NCBI RefSeq assembly: GCF_036416795.1 | Contig: NZ_CP143867.1 | Span: 3,650,001-3,714,000 of the forward strand | Origin: Bacteroides sp. MSB163 | GTDB lineage: Bacteria; Bacteroidota; Bacteroidia; Bacteroidales; Bacteroidaceae | Length of the DNA stretch: 64,000 nt | Direction of reading: 5' to 3' | Shown: positions 16,827-26,028 of the stretch, piece after piece | How positions within the stretch are numbered: position 1 is the stretch's first letter | Layout: each line of letters begins with the position of its first letter | Translations under genes and position numbers: made by a program | Notes under the pieces: generated by a model | What the model was told of the DNA's origin: nothing | Database searches by the model: none | The model's input: the letters and a program-made list of their open reading frames with translations, nothing else

Positions 16827-17627
16827 TCATTTCAGTCGGTCAGAACCAGCTGTCTCATCGTCTGCTTTTTTGAGGCAATTGAAATAATACTCTCCTTTTA
16901 GGGGAATATCAAGTGGGATTTTACAAATACCTGTAGTCCGTAGATTTTTTGATAAATAAAACAGAGTAGCATTTTTCAATTCGTGTGGGAATATGGTTTT
17001 TATGAATTCTGCGCATTTTTCCACCGAGATATTCAACCTTATACCGATATTCCATACAAAATGCCGTATATCGAGAGTGTTTAATGGGTTGTCGAATTTG
17101 GAACGTATGGACTTGTATAAATCACATTGCCCATGGGCAAAGCACTCTATGTTTTCGTGAAGTGTAATAAGGTCGTCTTTTGAAAGGAACTCAGCCATAC
17201 TATATGTGGTATATTCGTGCATAACACGCATAATGTCAGCTTGCTGCTCTGCCTTTTCCCGTTCTATTTCAGCTATGCGTTCGTCATAACCATCTGGGTA
17301 ATCATTCCTTGCTGTCGGCACTTCTATAACTTCTACTTCCGCGGTAATGGTATCAGATGGCTGCGTGATTTCAGGTGGGATGGATTCTTTTTGCTTGCCA
17401 AAAGAAATACATACGTTATTCTTGATAAGGTAGCGATAGAAAAATCTTTGAGAGAACGCACATGAAAGAGTTAAGATCACAATACTCAATATAATAGGTG
17501 TGGTATATTCCATCAGGTTTATTTGATGGCAGTTGTAAAGATAAGTGGCGATTACCGAGTATGAAGTAACGCTTACCGCAAGTATGAAACTTGCCTTTTT
17601 TCTGTGAATTTGAATACTATCTGTCAT
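16827..17627 (-). CDS. Membrane protein of unknown function in the mobilisable element
   Basis: I do not recognise this 266-residue protein. It has two N-terminal transmembrane helices (about 13-30 and 40-60). A polar, acidic linker follows (about 75-110, EVEVIEVP) and then a helical cytoplasmic part with no familiar motif. There is no signal for cleavage or lipidation. It stands between the integrase and the HTH-AAA operon on the same strand, with its own 170-bp upstream gap. Its place inside the conserved backbone of the element suggests an element-related role, but none can be named. Confidence 0.55.
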   Translation of the reverse strand: MTDSIQIHRKKASFILAVSVTSYSVIATYLYNCHQINLMEYTTPIILSIVILTLSCAFSQRFFYRYLIKNNVCISFGKQKESIPPEITQPSDTITAEVEVIEVPTARNDYPDGYDERIAEIEREKAEQQADIMRVMHEYTTYSMAEFLSKDDLITLHENIECFAHGQCDLYKSIRSKFDNPLNTLDIRHFVWNIGIRLNISVEKCAEFIKTIFPHELKNATLFYLSKNLRTTGICKIPLDIPLKGEYYFNCLKKADDETAGSDRLK

Positions 17628-17726
17628 AATCTATTGTTGTTTAGATGAAATGATAGTGCAAAGTTATAAGCACATTTCCAGATAGTTATAAATAAGTGCA
17701 GTAAATCGGTCAATTTTTAAGAAAAT

Positions 17727-17774
17727 ATAGTCTTAGAGTATGATAATCTCTCGAAAATCATACTCTAAGACTAT
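17727..17774 (-). terminator. Perfect 17-bp hairpin downstream of the integrase
   Basis: Arms 17727-17743 and 17758-17774 are exact inverse copies around a 14-base loop. It lies 24 bp after the integrase stop, so it would end that transcript, although a T-tract is short on the minus strand. Confidence 0.7.
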
Positions 17775-17797
17775 GTAATGGGGCAAAATAGGGGAGT

Positions 17798-18913
17798 TCA
17801 ACCCTTGCGTGTCAAAGTGATTTTCTTGCTGGCTTCACGCTTGTTGCTGTCCACGACTTTCATGTAACGCATCGTGGTGGTGATGCTTTTGTGCGCCATC
17901 AAGCTTTGTATGGTACGGATGTCTGTACCGGCAGCACCTTGGAGGGTTGCGAATGTTCTCCGATATGAATGGAATGTTATGTTCTTGGTTATTCCGGCAG
18001 AACGAATCCACTCTTTCATTGGTACTTGTGTCCAACTACGCATAAGTTCCTTGAATACCAGATCTTTCTTCTCAGAACTGTATCCTATCAGCCCTAATGC
18101 CTCCTCGCTGATGGGAATGATGTCTTCCGCTTTGTTTTTCTGTGTGATGATATGCACACATTTCCCTCCGGCAGAGTAGTCCACTATGTCTTCCCAGCGC
18201 AGGGCTAGGATGTCGCTGATGCGCAAGCTGGTCATACAGGAAAACAGCGATGCGATTTTCACAATAGGCTTTTTACATGGCGTTTCAGCTAACTGGTACA
18301 ATTCTTCAACAGATAAAGCTTCTTTCATAGTGTCTTCTGTTTCAATCTTTTCCAAGAAGTCATTGACATTGGTCTTTATCATCCCATTACGATATAGTAT
18401 TTTCAAGAATCCTCTGAAAGTAGACCAGTATCCTGATGCTGAGTTTCGTGTGATACGTCCGTTGCGTCTTAGTTTCTTGGCGCTCAGCAGATATTCCCGA
18501 AACTTGTTGCACAGGTCGATGTCAATCTCTTCAAAAGTGCATTTGCCGTGTACGAAGTTCTTGAAATGGAGATAGACGAACTCCCATTTCTGGTCGTGCT
18601 TGCGGAGCTGCTGGCGATAGTACTCCAAGAAATCACCCTTTAGTTTGTACCTGTCGAAGAAATCATAGCGTTCATTTACAACCGATTCAAACCTACGGCA
18701 ACGGATGGCTTCGGCTTTCTCGGTCATTACATCGTTGAAATTCTGCTCACGTTTGTTCTTCGGGTTGGCATAGATATAAATGCCAAGCGACTCGTGACGG
18801 ATTACTTTCATCGTTTCCTTGTCTCTATATCCCGGATAATAATCCAGATAGAATGACAACATTTTGTTCTTTAGAGGTCTTGTCCTCAATGTTACAGTTT
18901 TACATTCGTGCAT
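17798..18913 (-). CDS. Tyrosine integrase of the mobilisable element
   Basis: The 371-residue integrase has the layout of Bacteroides element integrases: an N-terminal arm-binding domain, a SAM-like core-binding domain (about 105-205) and a catalytic domain. Visible catalytic residues are Arg in TSLRISDILALRW, the HxxR box in FHSYRRTFATLQ, the His in MAHKSITTT and the Tyr in MRYMKV. It lies about 1.9 kb from the mnmE 3' end, the likely attachment site. It is followed by the perfect hairpin at 17727-17774 and preceded by the second copy of the leader repeat. Confidence 0.92.
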   Translation of the reverse strand: MHECKTVTLRTRPLKNKMLSFYLDYYPGYRDKETMKVIRHESLGIYIYANPKNKREQNFNDVMTEKAEAIRCRRFESVVNERYDFFDRYKLKGDFLEYYRQQLRKHDQKWEFVYLHFKNFVHGKCTFEEIDIDLCNKFREYLLSAKKLRRNGRITRNSASGYWSTFRGFLKILYRNGMIKTNVNDFLEKIETEDTMKEALSVEELYQLAETPCKKPIVKIASLFSCMTSLRISDILALRWEDIVDYSAGGKCVHIITQKNKAEDIIPISEEALGLIGYSSEKKDLVFKELMRSWTQVPMKEWIRSAGITKNITFHSYRRTFATLQGAAGTDIRTIQSLMAHKSITTTMRYMKVVDSNKREASKKITLTRKG

Positions 18914-18944
18914 ACTCTACTATATTATATTGTTGTTAATAATT

Positions 18945-19022
18945 TGCTGCAAACCAACGAAATGGTTCTATACAGACCTATAATCGTCAGGAGTAATTTT
19001 CCTGTCTGTATGGAATAATTTT
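18945..19022 (-). repeat. Leader repeat copy 2, before the integrase gene
   Basis: Diverged copy of 16755-16826. It also holds an 8-bp inverted repeat, ATACAGAC (18970-18977) and GTCTGTAT (19004-19011), which could form a stem in the integrase leader RNA. Confidence 0.75.
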
Positions 19023-20489
19023 TCAGGTGACGGATTTTTCAGCCATCACCTTGTCAAAATCCTCTTTCAGCAGGAACATGGATTTGCCGTGGTGCATTTT
19101 TCGGATGTTGTTATAGCGTGCATAGTTATAGACATCATCTCTGCGCAAACCATATTTTTCCATCGCCTCGGCTACGCTGTAATACTTTTCGCGTTGGTCG
19201 AAACCTCCGTTCTTGATAGTGTCGATATGGTCTTTGGAGTATTGAACCTTGCCGTAAACTACACGGGAGGGGATTTTGTGGCGATGCACAAACGAGCATC
19301 TGGCATCTTTGCTCATGTCGTATATTTCTTCCATCTGTTCTGCGCCAATCCATTCTTTGATATTGTCAGCTGCCTTATATTTGACGAAGAAACGGTTTAC
19401 TGCCAACTGTTCGTAGTAGTTGAATCCTCCGTGACTGATTTTAGGAATGTCGTTTTCACGGCACAGCCTGCAAATAGTTTTCTTGGTCATCTGATATGTG
19501 ACTGCAATCTGTTCTGACGAATAATATCCGTCGGGGATTGTAAAAGGTTCTTTCTGCTCCTGCTGGCCGGATTTGCTTTCGCGCTTCTTGGGTGTATATG
19601 TACCGTTCCGGTGTTCACGATATACCTTGTCAAATTCGGTGCGCAATACCATAGTCCGGCTTCCTTGTTTGAACCTCGTTATATCGTATTTGTTGACATA
19701 GTAGCTGATGTTTATCTTGGTAAGCCCGTATTTCTCGGTGATTTCCGAATAGGTATAATAGTCAGGATTCAACTTGTCCTGCTTTTCTTTGATAGCGTCT
19801 ATATGGGCACGGGAATAATACACCTCGTGGTGGCGGTTGATTCGGGGAATATTGTGCCGCAGGGCAAAGGTGACAACGGCATTACGGCTCATACCGTATT
19901 TTCCCATGACCTGCTCCGGTGTGTAATAACAGTCCAGATTGATTTCTTCGGCAAGGTCGGCAAAATACTTGTCTATGAGGGTGCGGTTGTAGAACACACG
20001 GCTACCTTCTGCAACCTTTGGGATGTTGTATAGTCTGCAGCGACGGTACAGGGTTTTCTTCTGGATTTGGTATTTCTCCAAAATCTCATTCGTGGTGTAA
20101 TAGAGGACGGTCTGCTTCCGTCCATAGCTGCGTTTCTTGTAGTCGGGCGCATTGTCGAACATCTTTTCAATGTCGGATTTGCGTATGATGGTACGCCCAC
20201 GAAGTTGCAACGCCCGAATGATACCGGTAGCCATGTGTCGGTAGATGGTGGCACGACTGATACCTAAAAGGGTAGCGGCTTCGGCAGGGGAGAGGAACGG
20301 TTTGCCTCCCACAATGCCAACTTCCTGCATTGGCTGCTCGTTTTGCCTCGCTTCGTATTCCTGCAATTTCTGCTTGCGCTTCTTGTCTTTATACGCTTTT
20401 TCTGTACACGATTTGCTGCAAAACCGTGTTACCATCGTGTGTGCTATAAATGGTTTGCCGCACCACTGGCATTTTCTCTGTACCTCCAT
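19023..20489 (-). CDS. Zinc-finger protein with about seven tandem helix-turn-helix units
   Basis: The 488-residue protein starts with a Cys4 zinc ribbon (CQWCGKPF...RFCSKSC). A MerR/excisionase-like HTH follows (FLSPAEAATLLGISRATIYR, about 64-110). Six more diverged units of about 55-65 residues come next, each with the pattern YYTxxEIxxKYGxxxxxxxxxxxxxxIP, a basic turn and a closing Y/F-containing strand. This is a beads-on-a-string DNA-binding protein. It lies at the mnmE-proximal edge of the element, next to the integrase, and directly downstream of a cluster of GTCTCAC repeats. A role in forming the integration/excision complex or binding iterons is inferred. Confidence 0.8.
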   Translation of the reverse strand: MEVQRKCQWCGKPFIAHTMVTRFCSKSCTEKAYKDKKRKQKLQEYEARQNEQPMQEVGIVGGKPFLSPAEAATLLGISRATIYRHMATGIIRALQLRGRTIIRKSDIEKMFDNAPDYKKRSYGRKQTVLYYTTNEILEKYQIQKKTLYRRCRLYNIPKVAEGSRVFYNRTLIDKYFADLAEEINLDCYYTPEQVMGKYGMSRNAVVTFALRHNIPRINRHHEVYYSRAHIDAIKEKQDKLNPDYYTYSEITEKYGLTKINISYYVNKYDITRFKQGSRTMVLRTEFDKVYREHRNGTYTPKKRESKSGQQEQKEPFTIPDGYYSSEQIAVTYQMTKKTICRLCRENDIPKISHGGFNYYEQLAVNRFFVKYKAADNIKEWIGAEQMEEIYDMSKDARCSFVHRHKIPSRVVYGKVQYSKDHIDTIKNGGFDQREKYYSVAEAMEKYGLRRDDVYNYARYNNIRKMHHGKSMFLLKEDFDKVMAEKSVT

Positions 20490-20517
20490 ATATTAGTCGC
20501 CTTTAATTTCGTCGATT

Positions 20518-20623
20518 TCGTCTCAACGCGTCTCACAATTTCTCACAGCGTCTCACGCTGTGTCTTCTATAGCGGTTCCGCTCATTCTCATAGCGTCTCA
20601 CATCGTGCCTAAGATGTCGCTAT
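20518..20623. repeat. GTCTCAC iteron cluster and hairpin before the multi-HTH gene
   Basis: About five close copies of CGTCTCAC or TTCTCAC occur between 20518 and 20602 in one orientation. The last one is inside an imperfect hairpin with arms CATAGCG (20590) and CGCTATG (20617-20623). The cluster is just upstream of the multi-HTH gene and near the end of the element, where arm sites for an integrase or a control protein are expected. Confidence 0.65.
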
Positions 20624-20730
20624 GATGAGTGCGAGGAGCCCGCTTATTTGTTCGGCGGTAGAATTATGGTACAAAAAGATGCTGAAAATTGGCAGTCTGT
20701 CAGAATTGACTGGAATAGACACAAAAATAA

Positions 20731-20753
20731 AAGTCGCTGGATTTCAGCGACTT
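20731..20753. terminator. Terminator downstream of mnmE
   Basis: A perfect 9-bp stem (AAGTCGCTG/CAGCGACTT) with a five-base loop has A and T tracts on either side. It lies about 40 bp beyond the mnmE stop and could work in both directions. Confidence 0.75.
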
Positions 20754-20795
20754 TATTCTAAATGGTTATGGTTGCTTATGGCTGTTTACAAGCCA

Positions 20796-20813
20796 TCATT
20801 TGCCGATGCAAAA
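20796..20813 (-). other. Candidate attachment site: last 18 bp of mnmE
   Basis: The 3' end of mnmE (coding FCIGK and stop) is a conserved sequence known as an integration site for genomic islands elsewhere (thdF/trmE for SGI1). The element backbone begins directly beyond it and leaves mnmE intact. I found no second copy within the window by eye, so the other boundary should lie left of position 1. Confidence 0.4.
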
Positions 20814-22196
20814 GTGTTGAAATATATTTTTTAGCACCATATCATTCGTCACCTCCCCTGCGATATCGCTCAAATGGAAGATGCACTCTCTGATGTCCTG
20901 GGCTACGAAGTCCCCGGAAAGATTGTTTGCCAATCCCTGTTGTACGCGTCCGATGGCTTCTAAGGCATGCGTAAGGGCTTCGTAATGGCGGGTATTGGTC
21001 ACTATTACGTCGTTTTGGGTTATCGTAGGCAGATTGGCAACGGCTAGAAGTTTCTTCTGAAGCATATCCGTATTTTGCCTTTTCTTGGCGGAAATAAAAA
21101 TACATTCGGCGTCAGGAATGATGGAAGAGGCCGCAGACAGCACCTCATCAGAATGAGCCGTGTCCAACAAATCCGCTTTGTTGAATACCAATATCAAATG
21201 CTTACTTGCCAGGCGTGGAAGTATTTGCCCCGATAGCTGATTCATTTGCGACGTTGCGTCCGTTGCATCAATCATCCAAAGCACAATCTCCGCTTGTTCC
21301 AGTTTTTGGAACGTGCGCTCTATGCCTAGACTCTCAATCGTATCATTGGTTTCGCGGATACCTGCCGTGTCAATGAAACGGAAAGTAATACCGCCGATAT
21401 TGGTCGTATCTTCAATCACATCGCGCGTAGTGCCGTGAATGTCGCTCACGATAGCCTTGTCCTCGTTCAGCAATACATTGAGGAGCGTTGATTTCCCGGC
21501 ATTCGTTTCGCCGATGATGGCTACCGGTACGCCGTTTTTGATCGCATTTCCTACGCTGAACGAATGTACCAGTCGGGAAATGACTCCCTCGATATGATCC
21601 GCCAATTGGCAAAGCTCCGTTCTGTCCGCAAACTCCAACTCTTCATGGTCGCTGAAATCCAGTTCCAGCTCAATCAGTGAAGTGAAGTGTAGCAACTGGT
21701 TGCGTAGCTCCGTAAGTTCTTTGCTGAATCCGCCACGCATCTGGCTCATGGCAAGGCGGTGGGTGGCGGCAGACGAAGAAGCAATCAGGTCTGCAACGGC
21801 TTCGGCTTGGCTCAAATCCATCTTGCCATTGAGAAAGGCGCGTTGCGTGTATTCCCCCGGTCCCGCCAGGCGGCAACCGTGCTTGATGAGCAATTGCAAA
21901 ACTTGTTGCAAGATATAGCTCGAACCGTGGCAGGTAATCTCCGTACTATCTTCGCCCGTGTAAGAGTGCGGGGCGCGAAACAGGCTGACAAGAACCTCGT
22001 CAATGATTTCCTCTCCATCGTGTATCTTCCCGAAAGTCAGTGTATAAGGTTTGCAATCCGCCAGCGTTTTACCGGATTTTGCCGGGGTGAAAATGCGGTT
22101 GGTGATACGAATGGCGTCCGATCCTGAGACGCGAATGCTTCCGATTGCTCCTCCTTGAGCCGTGGCAATGGCACAGATGGTATCCTGATTCATCAT
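20796..22196 (-). CDS. mnmE: tRNA uridine-5-carboxymethylaminomethyl GTPase MnmE
   Basis: MnmE with MnmG makes the cmnm5 modification at the wobble U34 of several tRNAs. The 466 residues show the N-terminal formyl-THF-binding domain (TICAIATAQGGAIGSIRVSG), a helical domain, and an inserted G domain with GETNAGKSTLLN (229-240), DTAGIR and NKAD. The C-terminal FCIGK contains the catalytic Cys463. Length and motifs are complete, so insertion of the neighbouring island has not damaged it. A TATCTTTGC box lies just upstream. Confidence 0.96.
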   Translation of the reverse strand: MMNQDTICAIATAQGGAIGSIRVSGSDAIRITNRIFTPAKSGKTLADCKPYTLTFGKIHDGEEIIDEVLVSLFRAPHSYTGEDSTEITCHGSSYILQQVLQLLIKHGCRLAGPGEYTQRAFLNGKMDLSQAEAVADLIASSSAATHRLAMSQMRGGFSKELTELRNQLLHFTSLIELELDFSDHEELEFADRTELCQLADHIEGVISRLVHSFSVGNAIKNGVPVAIIGETNAGKSTLLNVLLNEDKAIVSDIHGTTRDVIEDTTNIGGITFRFIDTAGIRETNDTIESLGIERTFQKLEQAEIVLWMIDATDATSQMNQLSGQILPRLASKHLILVFNKADLLDTAHSDEVLSAASSIIPDAECIFISAKKRQNTDMLQKKLLAVANLPTITQNDVIVTNTRHYEALTHALEAIGRVQQGLANNLSGDFVAQDIRECIFHLSDIAGEVTNDMVLKNIFQHFCIGK

Positions 22197-22215
22197 AAAA
22201 ATTGTTATTTGAGTT

Positions 22216-22224
22216 GCAAAGATA
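22216..22224 (-). promoter_or_regulatory. -7 box of the mnmE promoter
   Basis: On the minus strand this reads TATCTTTGC, a match to TAnnTTTG(C/T), 20 bp before the mnmE start. Confidence 0.6.
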
Positions 22225-22299
22225 GCCTTTTGGGGTAAAAAGAAGAACGCGATTGTATATTACTTACTCTTTTTTATTACATTTACTCAATTTTCGTAG

Positions 22300-24024
22300 C
22301 CTTTACATGATACACTTTGTTATTATGATAAGCATTTGGTATCGTTGGATGGCTTTCAAAAGAAATTGGATGGCTTTGAAGAGTCCAATGTTTTACGGGT
22401 GCGTTGCATAGGTGCGCATGGCGAAATAGTCTGGTTGGAGGATCACCTCTTATCTATAGAGAAAGATATAAGTGGAAATCTGGAAAGGCTCTTATGCTAT
22501 ATCGTGAACGTCACCGGGCAGTGCGAACGCGAAGCACACATATCGCGCGTGGAAGAGCGAAACTGGAAAATAATACAGGCATTGCCTGAATTTATATTTA
22601 TTTTGGATCAGGACTTCTTCATCACCGATGTGTTAATGTCTTCTGACACCATTTTGTTCCATCCCGTTGAACACTACGGGGAGCAGACGGGCGCACTATC
22701 TATTCTCCCGAAGTCAGTGACTGTTTCTGCGGAACATACGTCAATGTCTCGAAGACGGGGAGTTGAAGGAGATAGAGTATCCCCTGGATGTGGATGATTG
22801 CGAAAGGCATTATTTCCAGGCACGCATCGCTCCGTTCGAAGATAATAAAGTGATGGCGTTGATGCACGATATCGGTGACAGGGTGTAACGCTCCAATGAA
22901 CTCATTGAGGCGAAGCAACGGGCAGAAGAGGCTGACCGCATGAAATCGGAATTTCTGGCCAATATGAGCCACGAAATCCGCACTCCTTTGAATGCTATCG
23001 TGGGATTCTCTGAAATCATAGCTTTGACGGAAGATGAAGTGGAGAAAACCGAATACCTGAACATCATTCAAAAGAATAGTAACTTGTTGTTGCAACTCAT
23101 AAATGACATTCTGGACCTTTCCCGCATCGAGTCGGGAAAATCGGAAATGAACTTCCAGTTGGTCGAAATGACCGGACTGCTTGACGAAGTGGAGAAGTGC
23201 ATCGCCTGAAAATGAAAACGGGCATCCGACTGAATGTGATACGTCCCGATGAGGAAATCTGGATTATGGTGGACCGGAACAGGATTACGCAAGTACTGTT
23301 CAACTTCCTCTCCAATGCCATTAAGAATACCCATGAAGGGGTCATCACCCTGGGGTTGGAGGTCTGTGAAGAATGGTTGAAAGTTTATGTAATGGATATC
23401 GGTTGCGGTATTGCGAAGGAGAAATTGCCCTTGATTTTCAACCGTTTCGAAAAGCTGAACAATTTTGTTCAGGGTACGGGTCTGGGGCTTCCCATCTGCC
23501 AGAGCATCGTGGAGAGATTGGGAGGAAAGATTTCCGTAGAGTCCGAAGTAGGAGTGGGGAGCACTTTCGTGATGACCCTTCCTTACCGCCAGTTTGTGTT
23601 GGGAGCGGATGGTGGACCTGTTGAAATCAATGCCCACGTAGAGCGAAGATCAGACGGTAGGAAGAAAATTCTGATAGCTGAAGATACGGAGTCTAACTTT
23701 ATACAGATAAACATTTTGCTGAAGAAGGACTACACCATTTCGTGGGTTACCAATGGCGAAGAGGCCGTAAATAGTTTCTTGCGTGAGCGTCCCGACCTGA
23801 TATTGATGGACATCCGCATGCCGGTGATGAACGGTATTCAGGCTACGGAAAAGATACGTACCATCGACATCGATCTGCCTATCATTGCGGTGACGGCTAA
23901 TGCTTTCCTGATAGAACAACAACAAGCATTAGCCGCCGGATGCAATGATATTATTGCCAAACCATATACTTACGAAAGATTGAAGGAAACAATCATCAAG
24001 TATATTTGGGTGGGTGTTTCTTAA
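22300..24024 (+). pseudogene. Decayed hybrid histidine kinase/response regulator
   Basis: Pieces in three frames add up to a PAS-HisKA-HATPase-receiver protein. The H-box KSEFLANMSHEIRTPLNAIV is near 22955, with N-box NAIK, GxG boxes (DIGCGIA, GTGLGLPI) to about 23520 and a receiver domain with DLILMDIRMP near 23800. Damage includes shifts near 22680 and 22735, an in-frame TAA at 22886-22888, a further shift near 23200 and no credible start. The receiver and most of the ATPase domain remain open from 23197 to 24024. The gene is therefore inactive as a kinase, and several independent lesions argue against sequencing error. Confidence 0.85.
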
Positions 24025-24899
24025 ATTCTGTCCAGTACAGTTTTTATCAAAGTATCAATCGTATTCTTGTAGCCTGTATTGGCTTCTTTAATCAACCGGT
24101 TGGCTATGACCATGCATACCGTGGTCGCCTTATGTCCCATCAAGCGGCTTAAACCGGCCAGTGCGGAGCTTTCCATCTCGAAGTTCGTAATGCGATAGCC
24201 ATTGTATTCAAAGTTCTCGATCTTTTCATTCTGTTTCGGGTCGGCCAGCGGAATGCGTAGTTCACGTCCTTGCGGGCCAAAGAAACCACCGGCGGCAATT
24301 GTTACACCGCGTACCATATTGTCTCCGGCAATGCGCTCTATCAGTTCGGCATTGGCGTCGATTACGTACGGAGCAGGTGCGCACATATTCCCCGACCATC
24401 CCATGTGGTTCAGGAATGCACGTTCAAATGGCAAGTCGCACACTTCATTGCGCCCTGAATAGAAGTTCAGCAGGCCATCGAAACCAATGGACTTTTGCGA
24501 GCAGATAAATGTACCTACGGGCGTATTCGGTTGCAAACCGCCACAAGTACCGATGCGTACCAGTTCTAACTGGCGAAGTTGGGGCTTTTCTTCACGTGTG
24601 TTGAAGTCGATGTTGGCCAAGGCGTCCAGTTCATTCATCACAATATCGATGTTGTCGCAACCAATTCCCGTAGAAATCACCGTGATACGTTTGCCCTTGT
24701 AGGTACCTGTAATGGTTTTGAACTCGCGGCTTTCCACTTCACATTCTTTATTTTCAAAGTGTGAGCCTACCAGTGCCACTCTGCCCGGGTCGCCCACCAG
24801 GATTACTTTGCCTGCCAGCCACTCAGGCTTTACGTGCAGATGAAAAACTGAACCGTCATCATTGATAATAAGTTCGGAGGATGCAAAATACTTTTTCAT
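24021..24899 (-). CDS. Nucleoside phosphorylase (uridine phosphorylase-like)
   Basis: The enzyme cleaves nucleosides with phosphate to base and ribose-1-phosphate. The 292 residues include the family's phosphate-binding GDPGRV (about 37-42), the VISTGIGCDNIDIV region, VRIGTCGGLQ, and the late NFEMESSALAG motif that contacts ribose. Uridine is the likely substrate, but purine nucleosides or AMP nucleosidase-like use cannot be excluded. The gene stop overlaps the end of the decayed kinase on the other strand by four bases. It lies downstream of the flotillin operon but beyond a terminator. Confidence 0.85.
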   Translation of the reverse strand: MKKYFASSELIINDDGSVFHLHVKPEWLAGKVILVGDPGRVALVGSHFENKECEVESREFKTITGTYKGKRITVISTGIGCDNIDIVMNELDALANIDFNTREEKPQLRQLELVRIGTCGGLQPNTPVGTFICSQKSIGFDGLLNFYSGRNEVCDLPFERAFLNHMGWSGNMCAPAPYVIDANAELIERIAGDNMVRGVTIAAGGFFGPQGRELRIPLADPKQNEKIENFEYNGYRITNFEMESSALAGLSRLMGHKATTVCMVIANRLIKEANTGYKNTIDTLIKTVLDRI

Positions 24900-24934
24900 A
24901 TTCTGGATTTTTTAGTTGATACGTTTATAAATAG

Positions 24935-24978
24935 AAAACGCCGGAACGGGATTACTGTTCACCGGTTCCGACGTTTTT
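24935..24978 (-). terminator. Terminator after the flotillin operon
   Basis: A stem with arms AACGCCGGAAC and GTTCCGACGTT (one mismatch) and a following run of A/T lies about 25 bp beyond the stop of the flotillin gene. Confidence 0.65.
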
Positions 24979-25000
24979 CTGGGGCAATAATTCTACCGGT

Positions 25001-26002
25001 TTATTTACTCAACGGCTGGTTTGAGTTGTTTCCCGATGGTTTGGCTATGGTTTCGCGCATGGAAGTATCAGCTTCGATGTTCTTCATCCGATAATAATCC
25101 ATGATGCCCAAGTTACCGTTACGGAATGCTTCTGCCATGGCCTTAGGTACTTCGGCTTCCGCCTCGATCACCTTGGCGCGTGCTTCCTGAGCTTTCGCCT
25201 TCATTTCCTGTTCGCTGGCCACGGCCATTGCACGGCGTTCCTCAGCTTTGGCCTGGGCGATATTCTTATCGGCATTTGCCTGGTCTATCTGCAAAGCCGC
25301 ACCGATGTTCTTACCTATATCGATATCAGCGATATCAATAGACAGGATTTCGAAAGCCGTACCGGCATCCAGACCTTTGCGGAGCACAAGTTTGGAGATT
25401 GAATCCGGATTTTCCAATACTGACTTATGGTTTTCGGACGAACCGATGGAAGATACGATACCTTCGCCTACACGGGCCAGGATAGTGTCTTCGCCGGCAC
25501 CACCCACCAATTGGCGGATATTAGCGCGTACCGTTACACGGGCTTTGGCTATCAACTGGATACCATCTTTTGCTACGGCGGTCACCGGAGGAGTATCAAT
25601 TACCTTCGGGTTTACCGACATCTGAACGGCTTCGAACACATCACGTCCGGCAAGGTCGATTGCGGTAGCCATCTGGAAGGACAATTCAATATTAGCTTTA
25701 GAGGCAGATACCAAGGCATGCACAACTCTTTCTACGTGTCCACCGGCCAGGTAGTGAGCTTCCAACTCGTCGCGGGTAATGTTGCTCAATCCGGCTTTGT
25801 GTGCTTCAATCATACCCGGTACAATGATGTAGGGAGGTACGTTACGGATACGCATTAAAAACAATTGCACCAATGAAATCCTGACTCCTGAAACTTTGGC
25901 GGACAACCATAGGAAGAAAGGAACATAGTGGAAGAACAGTACGATGAAGATAATGCCTCCTATCACAAGAAAGGCAGTTAGGTACATAGTGTCTACGTTC
26001 AT
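25001..26002 (-). CDS. floA: Flotillin-like protein FloA
   Basis: FloA is a membrane scaffold that marks functional microdomains. The 333 residues begin with an N-terminal membrane hairpin (LTAFLVIGGIIFIVLFFHYV). The SPFH/flotillin-like core follows (DVFEAVQMSVNPKVIDTPPV). A long Ala/Glu/Lys-rich coiled coil (about 235-300, IAQAKAEERRAMAVA) and a short polar tail complete it. Length fits the family (about 330). It follows an NfeD gene by 26 bp, the standard pairing for prokaryotic flotillins, and is the last gene of a three-gene operon. Confidence 0.93.
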   Translation of the reverse strand: MNVDTMYLTAFLVIGGIIFIVLFFHYVPFFLWLSAKVSGVRISLVQLFLMRIRNVPPYIIVPGMIEAHKAGLSNITRDELEAHYLAGGHVERVVHALVSASKANIELSFQMATAIDLAGRDVFEAVQMSVNPKVIDTPPVTAVAKDGIQLIAKARVTVRANIRQLVGGAGEDTILARVGEGIVSSIGSSENHKSVLENPDSISKLVLRKGLDAGTAFEILSIDIADIDIGKNIGAALQIDQANADKNIAQAKAEERRAMAVASEQEMKAKAQEARAKVIEAEAEVPKAMAEAFRNGNLGIMDYYRMKNIEADTSMRETIAKPSGNNSNQPLSK

Positions 26003-26028
26003 GATTTATAAGATATTAAGTGTGAATA

